This document shows, piece by piece, positions 1-6,065 of a stretch of DNA of 8,475 bases; within the stretch, counting starts at the first letter, position 1; every line of letters begins with the position of its first letter. The stretch comes from an uncultured Lachnospiraceae bacterium. GTDB lineage: Bacteria; Bacillota_A; Clostridia; Lachnospirales; Lachnospiraceae. The notes under the pieces were generated by a model that did not search any database, was not told where the DNA came from, and saw only the letters and a program-made list of their open reading frames with translations. Location: positions 1 through 8,475 of the forward strand of contig USPJ01000035.1 of assembly GCA_900556645.1 (NCBI GenBank), read 5' to 3'. The translations under genes and the position numbers were made by a program.

Positions 1-407
1 AAAATCCTTCCTCCCAGTTCCGCATTGATTTCCATGGAATCCATAGGATAGTTCTTTCTGGCACGTCTTGCATCCACTTTAAAAGTCAAGTTTTTATCCG
101 GATAAACTTTATCGATATAGCTTACCACTTCCTCGGCAAGGGCATCAAAGCCTTCGTCCTCCACAATCACCACCGGACAGATTCCCACGATTCCAAATAC
201 ATGGCTCAGTGCCGTAATGACTTCCTCATAATCATAGTCGCCAAGAGCCTCCACATAGATTCTGCCCTGCTCTTTTCGTACTTTAAATTCTCCGTCCACT
301 GGTTCCAATGCATGAACCATCCGGCTCACCAAAGCATCCTCAAAAAGATGGCGATTCTTTCCTTTAATTGCAATTTCTGCATATTTGATTAAAAACGATT
401 GATACAT
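1..407 (-). CDS. thiI: ThiI, tRNA 4-thiouridine synthase, N-terminal part (cut by window edge)
   Basis: The first 135 codons of ThiI are visible; the rest lies beyond the left edge. ThiI adenylates U8 of tRNA and replaces its oxygen with sulfur, and in many bacteria also takes part in making the thiazole of thiamine. The protein opens MYQSFLIKYAEIAIKGKNR, the typical ThiI start (E-x-x-x-KGKNR), followed by the N-terminal ferredoxin-like region. A THUMP RNA-binding domain begins at about residue 60 and reaches FKVDARRARKNYP and MEINAELGGRI, which are family hallmarks. The PP-loop ATPase domain is not in the window, so I cannot say whether a rhodanese domain is present; Firmicute ThiI usually lacks one. 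The ATG at 405-407 is preceded by AGAGAGGAAAG at close spacing and lies 17 bp after the stop of the cysteine desulfurase gene, which implies co-transcription and probably coupled function (sulfur donor and acceptor). Confidence 0.93.
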   Translation of the reverse strand, partial: MYQSFLIKYAEIAIKGKNRHLFEDALVSRMVHALEPVDGEFKVRKEQGRIYVEALGDYDYEEVITALSHVFGIVGICPVVIVEDEGFDALAEEVVSYIDKVYPDKNLTFKVDARRARKNYPMDSMEINAELGGRI

Positions 408-424
408 GTTCTTTCCTCTCTCTG

Positions 425-1594
425 TTAATAATGGGTGAATTTTCTCCGAATCGGCAATTCCTCTTCTAAAACCTGTAATGTATAGGTAATTTCGTCCACC
501 GTTGTCTCCGGGCAAAAGCTAAACCGCAGCGTAGCTCCCTGATATTTTTCCGGCTGGTGGATTGCCAGCATGGTGTCACTGCCATTCTTTTTCTTGCCGT
601 TGGAAGAACAGGCAGAGCCGGAAGAGACATAGATTCCCCTCTCTTCCAAAGCGTGTAACAAAGCCTCGCTCTTATCAATTCCTCCAAAGCTTACACTGAC
701 AATATGAGGTGCTCCTTCCTCCAACAGGGGACCGTTGATATGCACATCCTCTATTTCCTGTATTTTCTCTGTAAATATCTGCTTTAATTCATACAAATGT
801 TTTCTATTTTCTTCTAATTTTCCGTAAGCTTCTTCACAGGCAACTCCCAGTCCCGCAATGGCCGGAACATTTTCCGTACCGGAACGCATTCCCTTTTGCT
901 GACCTCCGCCGTAAATCAGCGGTTTTAATTTGGTTCGCTCTTTTACATACAAAAATCCTACGCCCTTTGGTCCGTGCAGCTTATGCCCGCTGACCGATAA
1001 CATATCAATTCCCATTCTTTTCGGAAAAATCTTCATTTTTCCATAGGACTGAATTGCATCCACATGAATCAGGGTGTTGGGATTTTTCCGCTTAATCAAT
1101 GCCGCCGCTTCCTCAATAGGCTCTATGGCTCCTATCTCATTATTAACCTGCATCATAGACACCAATATGGTATCGTCCCGCAAAGCGGCCTCCAGCTCTT
1201 CTAATGAAATAACACCGTTCTCATCTACTCCCAGATAAGTCACCTCATATCCCAGTTCTTCCAAACGTTTCATAGGTGCAGACACCGAGGCATGCTCTAT
1301 GGCAGTGGTAATCACATGCATTCCCGCCCGCTTATTCGCCTCCGCTGCTCCAAATATTGCCATATTATTGGACTCTGTTCCACCGGATGTCAAAATAATT
1401 TCTTTCTCGGAAACCTTTAAGGTCTTGGCTATCTGCTCCTTTGCATGCTTGATATACGCTTCTGCTTCATAACCCTTTTTGTGAAGTGATGACGGGTTTC
1501 CAAAATCCTTCATCATTACTTCCAGCATAATTTCCTTTACCGCCTCCGAACATTTCGTGGTGGCAGAATTATCCAGATATGCTTCCATTCTCAT
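425..1594 (-). CDS. nifS: Cysteine desulfurase, NifS/IscS family, probable sulfur donor to ThiI
   Basis: A complete 389-residue PLP enzyme that removes sulfur from cysteine, leaving alanine and an enzyme persulfide. It starts MRMEAYLDNSATT, the usual fold-type I desulfurase opening. GGTESNN (71-77) and H101 belong to the cofactor site, HVDAIQ (177-182) carries the Asp that contacts the PLP ring, and K205 in SGHKLHGPKG is the Schiff-base lysine. RSGTEN (237-242) follows, and C329 in SSGSACSS is the persulfide cysteine on a fairly long loop, as in the NifS/IscS group rather than the SufS group. Length is normal. In Bacillus subtilis a similar desulfurase (NifZ) sits beside thiI and supplies it directly, so I infer the same role; a part in iron-sulfur cluster assembly cannot be excluded. 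The symbol is given at family level. An in-frame ATG at 1588 gives a start two residues shorter and is equally plausible, because the purine-rich end of rsmE supplies a weak ribosome binding site for either. Confidence 0.93.
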   Translation of the reverse strand: MRMEAYLDNSATTKCSEAVKEIMLEVMMKDFGNPSSLHKKGYEAEAYIKHAKEQIAKTLKVSEKEIILTSGGTESNNMAIFGAAEANKRAGMHVITTAIEHASVSAPMKRLEELGYEVTYLGVDENGVISLEELEAALRDDTILVSMMQVNNEIGAIEPIEEAAALIKRKNPNTLIHVDAIQSYGKMKIFPKRMGIDMLSVSGHKLHGPKGVGFLYVKERTKLKPLIYGGGQQKGMRSGTENVPAIAGLGVACEEAYGKLEENRKHLYELKQIFTEKIQEIEDVHINGPLLEEGAPHIVSVSFGGIDKSEALLHALEERGIYVSSGSACSSNGKKKNGSDTMLAIHQPEKYQGATLRFSFCPETTVDEITYTLQVLEEELPIRRKFTHY

Positions 1595-1608
1595 TCTTCT
1601 TTCTATCG

Positions 1609-2373
1609 CTATTTTTTCTTTTCTTCTTCCAAATCCGCTTTCATCTCAATTTCCAGCATCAGCATACTCATCATGGTAATGGCTGCCGTATCGGTACGCA
1701 GAATCCTTTTTCCCAGAGAAATTACCTGCATCTCATCCCGCACATACGCAATCTCTTCCTCTGAAAATCCTCCCTCCGGTCCAATCATCACACTGATGGA
1801 ATCTCCCGGCTGAATACCCGCAAGGGCTTCTTTTGTTCCTTGCATTCCCCGCTCATTCTCATAAGGCACAAACTGTATCTTACATTGCTTTGCGTAGGCG
1901 ACTGCTTCTTTATAGCTCATTACCGGCTTTATTTCCGGTATCCGGCTCCGCTTCGCCTGCTTTGCCGCACTCTCTGCAATTGCCTGCCACCGCTCCTGCT
2001 TTTTCTTCGCTTTCTTCTCATCCAGTTTCACAACGCAGTATTTCATTGTTACCGGAATAATTTCATGTACTCCCAGCTCCACAGCCTTCTGGATAACATA
2101 CTCCATCCGTTCTCCTTTGGGCAATGCCTGAAACAGATAAATCTGATTGGGAAGTTCCGTTCCCTCTGCTTCCTCTTCCGTAATCTTTACTTCCACTGCC
2201 TCTTCTCCTAACCCTTCAATGATTCCGAAGAAATCCCTGCCGCTGCCATTGCTGATTCGCACTTTCTCTCCCGGCTTCATTCTAAGCACATTCCGAATAT
2301 GATTCACATCACTGCCGGTAATGGTAATATATTCTGTTCCGATATTTTCATCTTCTACAAAAAACTGATGCAT
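1609..2373 (-). CDS. rsmE: RsmE, 16S rRNA m3U1498 methyltransferase
   Basis: A complete 254-residue member of the SPOUT (trefoil-knot) methyltransferases. RsmE puts a methyl group on N3 of U1498 in 16S rRNA, at the decoding region of the assembled 30S subunit, using S-adenosylmethionine. The N-terminal PUA-like part includes NHIRNVLRMKPGE (24-36). The middle contains FQALPKGERME (81-91) and RWQAIAESAAKQ (128-139). The C-terminal knot contains IGPEGGFS (197-204) and LGKRILRTDTA (220-230), which form the cofactor pocket. Length is normal for the family (about 240-255). The C-terminus is very charged (DLEEEKKK) and its purine-rich codons probably double as the ribosome binding site of the next gene, 14 bp away. 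The gene begins 7 bp after the prmA stop; its Shine-Dalgarno AGGAAG overlaps that stop codon, indicating translational coupling. The prmA-rsmE pairing is conserved across many Firmicutes. Confidence 0.96.
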   Translation of the reverse strand: MHQFFVEDENIGTEYITITGSDVNHIRNVLRMKPGEKVRISNGSGRDFFGIIEGLGEEAVEVKITEEEAEGTELPNQIYLFQALPKGERMEYVIQKAVELGVHEIIPVTMKYCVVKLDEKKAKKKQERWQAIAESAAKQAKRSRIPEIKPVMSYKEAVAYAKQCKIQFVPYENERGMQGTKEALAGIQPGDSISVMIGPEGGFSEEEIAYVRDEMQVISLGKRILRTDTAAITMMSMLMLEIEMKADLEEEKKK

Positions 2374-2380
2374 ATACTTC

Positions 2381-3400
2381 CTATTTCTTTCTGGCTGTGA
2401 TATTTACCCATTCACCCTGATAATTGGTTTCCAATATCTCAAAGCCTGCCTGCTGTATTGCCTGTTTTACCTCTTCCTCCTTGAAATCAATGATTCCTGA
2501 GGTAATGAAAATTCCATCTTTTTTCAAGCGTGCCGGAATTACCGGAGCCAAAGGAATAATCACATCTGCCAAAATATTTGCCACTACAATGTCATAACAT
2601 TCCGTGCCCACTTTTCTTTGCAGTTCCTCATCATCAATCAGATTTCCCACACAGAAAGTTCCCTGAGCCTTATCCAGTCCGTTGACTTCCATGTTCTCAT
2701 AGGTGGAAGTCATACAGTTTTCGTCAATATCCGTTCCCACAACTTCACCGGCTCCCAGCTTCAATGCCACAATAGAGAGGATTCCGCTTCCACATCCCAC
2801 ATCCAGTATTTTTTCTCCGTCCTTCATATATTTGCGAAGCTGACGGATACAGAGCTGCGTCGTCTCATGCTTTCCGGTTCCAAAGGAGATACCAGGATCA
2901 ATCTCAATCAAAATTTTGTCCTGATCTGCCTGATCCAGTTCTTCCCATGTCGGTTTGATCAGAATATCCTCAATCAAGAACTTATCCTTGTCCTCTTCCT
3001 TTAATTCTTCCCATGTTGGTTTGATTAAAATGTCATCAATATAAAAAGAAGAAAAGAACTGTTTCCAATTGTTCTGCCAGTCAATATCCTCTGTGGTACT
3101 TTGGGTAATGGTTCCCTCTCCAATGTCCACAAACTGCCGCCACTCTTCAATACCGGCCTTTACCTGCTCTAATATTTCCTCATAATCTTCTTTTTCATCA
3201 ATATAAAAGCTAACTTTGCTTGTCCCGTCATCCTCCGGCAATTCCGGTGGAAAATCAATAAACATGGTGGACTGATCCTCTTTGGAAAGAGGAATGTTAT
3301 CCTCTATCTCAATTCCCTCCACTCCAATCTCATCCAGCATTGCACTTAAATAATCTTCCGCTTCTGTTGTGGTTTTAATTGTAAATTTATTCCATCTCAT
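2381..3400 (-). CDS. prmA: PrmA, ribosomal protein L11 methyltransferase, with a duplicated linker segment
   Basis: PrmA trimethylates lysines and the N-terminus of ribosomal protein L11 with S-adenosylmethionine. The 339-residue product has an N-terminal substrate-recognition domain (about 1-100), a linker with DWQNNWKQFF (107-116), then a Rossmann-type methyltransferase domain. This shows IDPGISFGTGKHETT (167-181), SAM motif I ILDVGCGSG (198-206), the acidic motif II GTDID (222-226) and VANILADV (273-280), where N275 takes the place of the catalytic-loop Asn. The C-terminus WVNITARKK is family-typical. It is about 20 residues longer than the usual 310-320. The excess is explained by residues 123-144 being repeated as 145-166 (DILIKPTWEEL occurs twice), with no frame break. 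The start ATG is preceded by AAGGAATGGA. It is the first gene of a four-gene block and has a likely promoter at 3482-3510. Function is probably retained, since all cofactor motifs are intact. Confidence 0.96.
   Translation of the reverse strand: MRWNKFTIKTTTEAEDYLSAMLDEIGVEGIEIEDNIPLSKEDQSTMFIDFPPELPEDDGTSKVSFYIDEKEDYEEILEQVKAGIEEWRQFVDIGEGTITQSTTEDIDWQNNWKQFFSSFYIDDILIKPTWEELKEEDKDKFLIEDILIKPTWEELDQADQDKILIEIDPGISFGTGKHETTQLCIRQLRKYMKDGEKILDVGCGSGILSIVALKLGAGEVVGTDIDENCMTSTYENMEVNGLDKAQGTFCVGNLIDDEELQRKVGTECYDIVVANILADVIIPLAPVIPARLKKDGIFITSGIIDFKEEEVKQAIQQAGFEILETNYQGEWVNITARKK
2903..3034 (-). repeat. Diverged in-frame 66-bp tandem duplication inside prmA
   Basis: Two adjacent 66-bp units, 2969-3034 (residues 123-144) and 2903-2968 (residues 145-166), align without gaps. 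By hand count 48 of 66 bases match, about 73 percent. Each unit encodes DILIKPTWEEL followed by an 11-residue stretch, KEEDKDKFLIE in the first and DQADQDKILIE in the second. In the shared 11 residues every base difference is silent; the amino acid changes are limited to the acidic turn and one F/I exchange. The divergence argues against an assembly error or a very recent slippage event. Other PrmA proteins that I know have a single copy of this segment, just before the IDPG motif. Confidence 0.9.
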
Positions 3401-3439
3401 AATTCATCCATTCCTTATTCCGTTTCCGGTAAAATTCAG

Positions 3440-3460
3440 AAAAGGCCCATGGGACCTTTT
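3440..3460 (-). terminator. Hairpin in the prmA leader, possible terminator or attenuator
   Basis: On the minus strand AAAAGG-T-CCC-AT-GGG-CCTTTT can form a nine-pair stem with one bulged T; the tight turn would probably open the inner pairs to give a CATG loop. It continues as CTGAATTTT, so the T-tract is short and interrupted. It lies 76 bp after the receptor stop codon and 40 bp before the prmA start. Because a promoter-like sequence lies upstream of it (3482-3510), it would be inside the prmA leader RNA as well as in the receptor 3' region. It could end receptor transcripts, partly attenuate prmA transcripts, or both. Confidence 0.5.
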
Positions 3461-3481
3461 CAAACATCGCAATTATAAAAC

Positions 3482-3510
3482 ATTTTAGCACAGATTGAGA
3501 AGTTTCGCAA
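3482..3510 (-). promoter_or_regulatory. Probable sigma-A promoter of the prmA-rsmE-nifS-thiI block
   Basis: Minus-strand TTGCGA (3505-3510) is separated by exactly 17 bp from TAAAAT (3482-3487), and the -10 box is preceded by TGC, an extended -10. A perfect TATAAT (3472-3477) sits 10 bp downstream but has no good -35 at the right distance. Transcription would start near 3475, giving a leader of about 75 nt that contains the hairpin at 3440-3460. This would make the four-gene block independent of the dnaK operon. Confidence 0.6.
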
Positions 3511-3516
3511 ACTCTC
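3497..3516. repeat. Inverted repeat overlapping the -35 box of the prmA promoter
   Basis: On the plus strand GAGA-A-GTTT-CGC-AAAC-TCTC forms arms of eight pairs with one unpaired A around a CGC centre. It covers the -35 hexamer at 3505-3510. It may be an operator, a 3' stem-loop of the receptor mRNA (it starts about 20 nt after the stop codon), or chance. On the minus strand no T-tract follows, so it does not look like a terminator for the receptor gene. Confidence 0.35.
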
Positions 3517-3535
3517 CTTTTTCTGTCTAAAAATT

Positions 3536-5218
3536 TTATCTCAGTCGGAACTGCCCGGTCAAATCACTCAAGGTTGCCGCCTGTGCAGATAACTCTTCAC
3601 TGGTAGCCGAAGTTTCCTGTGCCACCGCCGAATTGGTTTGTACTACATCGGAAATCTGACCCGAGCCCATCTCCACCTCTTTCATACTGCTGACATGGGT
3701 TACGGAAATATCGCTGGATGTCTTTACTGCCTCTGAAAGATATTCAATACCTGCAATTACCTGTTCCAACGCCTTTTGCGTACGGTTGGTAATCTCATTA
3801 CCGCTCTCTATTTCAGATAAGGCATTCTGAATCAACTGTCTGGTTCTTACTGCCGACTCCGCACTATCATTTGCCAGTTTTCCAATCTGTTCTGCCACTA
3901 CTGCGAACCCTCTTCCTGCCTCACCGGCTCTTGCCGCTTCGATGGAGGCATTTAAGGACAACAGATTGGTCTGAGAGGCAATATCCTCAATTTCACTGAT
4001 TATATTCTCAATTTCCTGAGAAGCACTGCTAATACGCTCCATCGCCTGCGTCAACTGAGTCATCTCCTGATGGCTCATCTGTGCCTGTCGCTGATAAAGA
4101 CCTGCTTCTTCGTAAGCCTTGCGGTTTGCCTCTGCACTTTCCTCCACGGAGCCGGTCACACTGTCGATGGTTGCGGTAAGCTGTTGTACGGCTCCTGCCT
4201 GTTCTGTGGCACCTTCTGCCAGCCCCTGTGCAGTTTCCGCCATCTGATCTGCTCCCAAAGCCACCTGTTCTGATGCTTCATTAATCTGTTTCAGTGTATC
4301 ACTTTGCTTATTTACCATATCTTTTAAATCGTCAATGATTGCTCTGAAATCTCCCACATAACTTTCTTCGCATTGAGATTCTACCCGGAAATTACCCTGT
4401 TTCAACTCTGTCATAATATATTTCAAATCTCCGATGACTAAACGAAGTGTCTCACAGGTATTCCGATAAGCATCCGCCAGTTTTCCCAATTCATCTTCTC
4501 CAACATAGTTGATTTGAATATCCAAATCTCCCCGTTGCAGCTTGCCTGCTGCCTCCTCCAGTTCTCCGATTGGTTCCGTAATCATCCTCGTGAGATTACG
4601 AGCCATGGAAACACTGATTATGATACAACTAATCACCACAACAACTACCAGAATGAGAATATACAAAGATGCATACTGTGCCGTCATAAATTCATCTTCT
4701 GCCCGGTCATCCACAGATTTGTTCATGTCTTCGATTACTTTATCCACCTCTTCCATGCAAGGTACATATTTTTCATCAAACACCTGAATTGCTTCGCGGT
4801 TTCCTGACTGTCCAGCCGTTACCATTACCTCATGGATCGCTACTCCGAAATCATCCGTAGAACTCTTCAGTTCTTTTCTCAATTTTTCATCCTCAAAGTT
4901 CTTTTCCAGATATTCGGCATCCTTGTCAAAGTCTTCATAAAGTTCCTGTCCATGCTCCATACGCTCCTGCATAACAGCCGGGTCCATAGCTGTTGCTGTC
5001 CACAACATATTCTTCGTCAATTCTTCCAGACTACTCTGCAGTTCCAATACTTTCTCTGCGTCTCTGTAAGTTCCTTCATAAAATTTCTGAAAACTGTTTT
5101 TCACAAAGGTTGCACCAATATAAGAAATAATAATCGCAACCACAAAAAGTACAACAATCACTTTAATGACCGTTGTCAGTTTCTTTTTCATCTCTGCTTT
5201 TCTTAAGTATTCTTTCAT
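3536..5218 (-). CDS. Methyl-accepting chemotaxis protein, membrane receptor
   Basis: A 560-residue chemoreceptor that would sit in polar arrays with CheA and CheW and control flagellar rotation. The basic N-terminus [13 protein letters not shown] leads into a first membrane helix (about 14-39). Next come an extracellular helical domain of about 143 residues resembling the four-helix-bundle sensors, a second membrane helix (182-206, rich in V and I), a HAMP domain (about 207-260) and a further HAMP-like linker (about 261-305, with GNF and YVGDF). The signalling helical hairpin follows; its conserved tip runs from [12 protein letters not shown] through [20 protein letters not shown] (409-444). 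No CheR-tethering pentapeptide is seen at the C-terminus. I chose the ATG at 5218 because GGAGGAGG lies just upstream; an in-frame TTG at 5239 would add seven residues and place that ribosome binding site inside the gene. The ligand cannot be predicted. It has its own promoter and appears monocistronic, with no other chemotaxis or flagellar gene nearby. Confidence 0.95.
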   Translation of the reverse strand: MKEYLRKAEMKKKLTTVIKVIVVLFVVAIIISYIGATFVKNSFQKFYEGTYRDAEKVLELQSSLEELTKNMLWTATAMDPAVMQERMEHGQELYEDFDKDAEYLEKNFEDEKLRKELKSSTDDFGVAIHEVMVTAGQSGNREAIQVFDEKYVPCMEEVDKVIEDMNKSVDDRAEDEFMTAQYASLYILILVVVVVISCIIISVSMARNLTRMITEPIGELEEAAGKLQRGDLDIQINYVGEDELGKLADAYRNTCETLRLVIGDLKYIMTELKQGNFRVESQCEESYVGDFRAIIDDLKDMVNKQSDTLKQINEASEQVALGADQMAETAQGLAEGATEQAGAVQQLTATIDSVTGSVEESAEANRKAYEEAGLYQRQAQMSHQEMTQLTQAMERISSASQEIENIISEIEDIASQTNLLSLNASIEAARAGEAGRGFAVVAEQIGKLANDSAESAVRTRQLIQNALSEIESGNEITNRTQKALEQVIAGIEYLSEAVKTSSDISVTHVSSMKEVEMGSGQISDVVQTNSAVAQETSATSEELSAQAATLSDLTGQFRLR

Positions 5219-5221
5219 ATG

Positions 5222-5229
5222 CCTCCTCC
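5222..5229 (-). promoter_or_regulatory. Shine-Dalgarno that sets the receptor start
   Basis: Minus-strand GGAGGAGG lies three bases before the ATG at 5216-5218, so its first GGAGG has a six-base spacing. This near-perfect site is inside the coding sequence if the upstream TTG (5237-5239) is used, which is the main reason to prefer the ATG. Confidence 0.8.
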
Positions 5230-5260
5230 GTTTTTCCAATTTTTTCGTTATTTTTTTATT

Positions 5261-5289
5261 ATTATACTCCCTTTTGCATATATTCTCAA
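5261..5289 (-). promoter_or_regulatory. Sigma-A promoter of the chemoreceptor gene
   Basis: Minus-strand TTGAGA (5284-5289), a 17-bp spacer and a perfect TATAAT (5261-5266) give an almost consensus vegetative promoter. It sits in an A/T-rich stretch with several A-tracts upstream, which could act as UP-like elements. Transcription would start near 5254 and give a leader of about 36 nt. It does not resemble the motility sigma-D pattern (TAAA, spacer, GCCGATAT) that drives many chemoreceptor genes. Confidence 0.8.
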
Positions 5290-5350
5290 CATTTTTAAAA
5301 AATTGTGTTTTTTTCTGTTTTTTTCAATACTTTGTCCCTATGTTTTCAGA

Positions 5351-5385
5351 CAAAAAGGCACAGATAATCAAAGCATTATCTGTGC
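5351..5385 (-). terminator. Strong rho-independent terminator after the J-protein gene
   Basis: On the minus strand GCACAGATAAT pairs perfectly with ATTATCTGTGC (11 pairs) around the loop GCTTTG, followed directly by CTTTTTG. It begins five bases after the TAA stop of the J-protein gene. It should end transcription coming from dnaK-dnaJ and separates that unit from the receptor promoter at 5261-5289. Confidence 0.92.
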
Positions 5386-5390
5386 TCTCT

Positions 5391-5912
5391 TTAAAATACT
5401 TTTTTCAATCTCTCATATTCCCGATTAATTTCCTGAATGGTACCCGTATCACCGTCAAGATTATCGGGATGATATATCTTAATCAAATCCTTGTAGCGTT
5501 TCTTAAGTGCAAGTTCATTTCTCACACCTTTAAAAAACAGTTCTCCTTTTACAACATTTCCCTCCGTGGAAGACGAGGTATGATTTCTTCTCTCATTTTC
5601 GGCTTTCCTCTCATAAAATTGCTTTTCTCTTTCGATTTGTTCTTTGTCACCGGCCAATTTCCGAAGCTCTTCTTCCAAAATATGCCTTTTCATATTCAGA
5701 AGATGCTCCTGCTGCTTCAAACGTCGACTTTCCATTTCTTTTTTACGCTTGAATTCTTTTCGCTCCAATTCAAAAGAACGCTTCTCCTCTTCGAATGCCT
5801 GTTTTTCGTCTCCGAAATCTTGTTTTTTCCTCTCTAATTCTACTGTTTCTTGAAAACACCACTGCTGAAACTGCTCTTTGGCATCGTTGGCAGCCTTCGT
5901 CTGCTGACTCAT
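5391..5912 (-). CDS. Charged-helix protein with C-terminal J domain (DnaJ-like co-chaperone)
   Basis: A 173-residue protein with no signal peptide or membrane segment. Residues about 13-110 are very rich in Glu, Lys, Arg and Gln and should form a long helix or coiled coil. L26, F33, F40, F47 and F54 fall at exact seven-residue intervals. A short Ser/Thr linker (HTSSST, 111-116) follows. The C-terminus looks like a short J domain: LALKKRYKDLIKIY (134-147) as helix II, the HPD triad at 148-150, and TIQEINREYERLKK (158-171) as helix III. HPD is the residue set by which J proteins stimulate the DnaK ATPase, so I infer a DnaK partner; a client or target cannot be named. There is no zinc centre or G/F region. 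The start ATG has AAGGAG at 5921-5926 with 8-base spacing. The gene follows dnaJ by 153 bp with no clear terminator between and ends at a strong one, suggesting it is the last gene of the dnaK operon. The J-domain call rests on motif and context only. Confidence 0.85.
   Translation of the reverse strand: MSQQTKAANDAKEQFQQWCFQETVELERKKQDFGDEKQAFEEEKRSFELERKEFKRKKEMESRRLKQQEHLLNMKRHILEEELRKLAGDKEQIEREKQFYERKAENERRNHTSSSTEGNVVKGELFFKGVRNELALKKRYKDLIKIYHPDNLDGDTGTIQEINREYERLKKVF
5733..5816 (-). repeat. Four seven-residue (21-bp) repeats coding the Phe-heptad helix
   Basis: Residues 33-60 of the J-domain protein read as four heptads: FGDEKQA, FEEEKRS, FELERKE and FKRKKEM. Each begins with Phe and is otherwise almost wholly charged. 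L26, one heptad earlier, extends the periodicity. At DNA level the 21-base units are only loosely alike, so the pattern is kept at protein level. With a single hydrophobic residue per heptad it could be a weak coiled coil or a single charged helix. Confidence 0.75.
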
Positions 5913-6065
5913 AGTTTACTCTCCTTTTATCACGGGGATATGCCCAACCTATGTCTCCCACAACATATGGCACAGTTTAACTATTCCAACGAAATCAGTA
6001 TACAACATGTAGAAGTAGAAATCCATGGTCCATTTGCCCTATTTTTCTACAAATTTCTTCTTTTA

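Noticed and set aside
1840..2211. Plus-strand open frame of 123 codons opposite rsmE
   Set aside because: It is fully inside a convincingly identified gene on the other strand, has no recognisable motif, and has a composition expected of an antisense shadow.
2903..3034. Assembly or sequencing artefact as explanation of the PrmA repeat
   Set aside because: The two units differ at about 18 of 66 positions, including several silent sites, which a collapsed or duplicated read would not produce.
5166..5837. Plus-strand open frame of 223 codons, rich in Phe, Leu and Ile, which looks like a membrane protein
   Set aside because: It lies opposite the receptor start, the J-protein gene and the intergenic terminator. 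Its hydrophobic look comes from reading the complement of Lys/Glu-rich codons and A-tracts. It has no good ribosome binding site, and it runs across a promoter and a terminator of the minus strand.
5949..6026. Possible 25-codon minus-strand reading frame (starting MDFYFYMLY) in the dnaJ to J-protein spacer
   Set aside because: The only upstream purine run is weak and badly spaced, and a frame of this length is expected by chance in 153 bp. I could not support it without conservation data.
6008..6051. Inverted repeat TGTAGAA...TTCTACA downstream of dnaJ as a terminator
   Set aside because: The arms are only seven bases with a 30-base loop, and no T-tract follows on the coding strand. I see no convincing terminator or promoter in 5913-6065.
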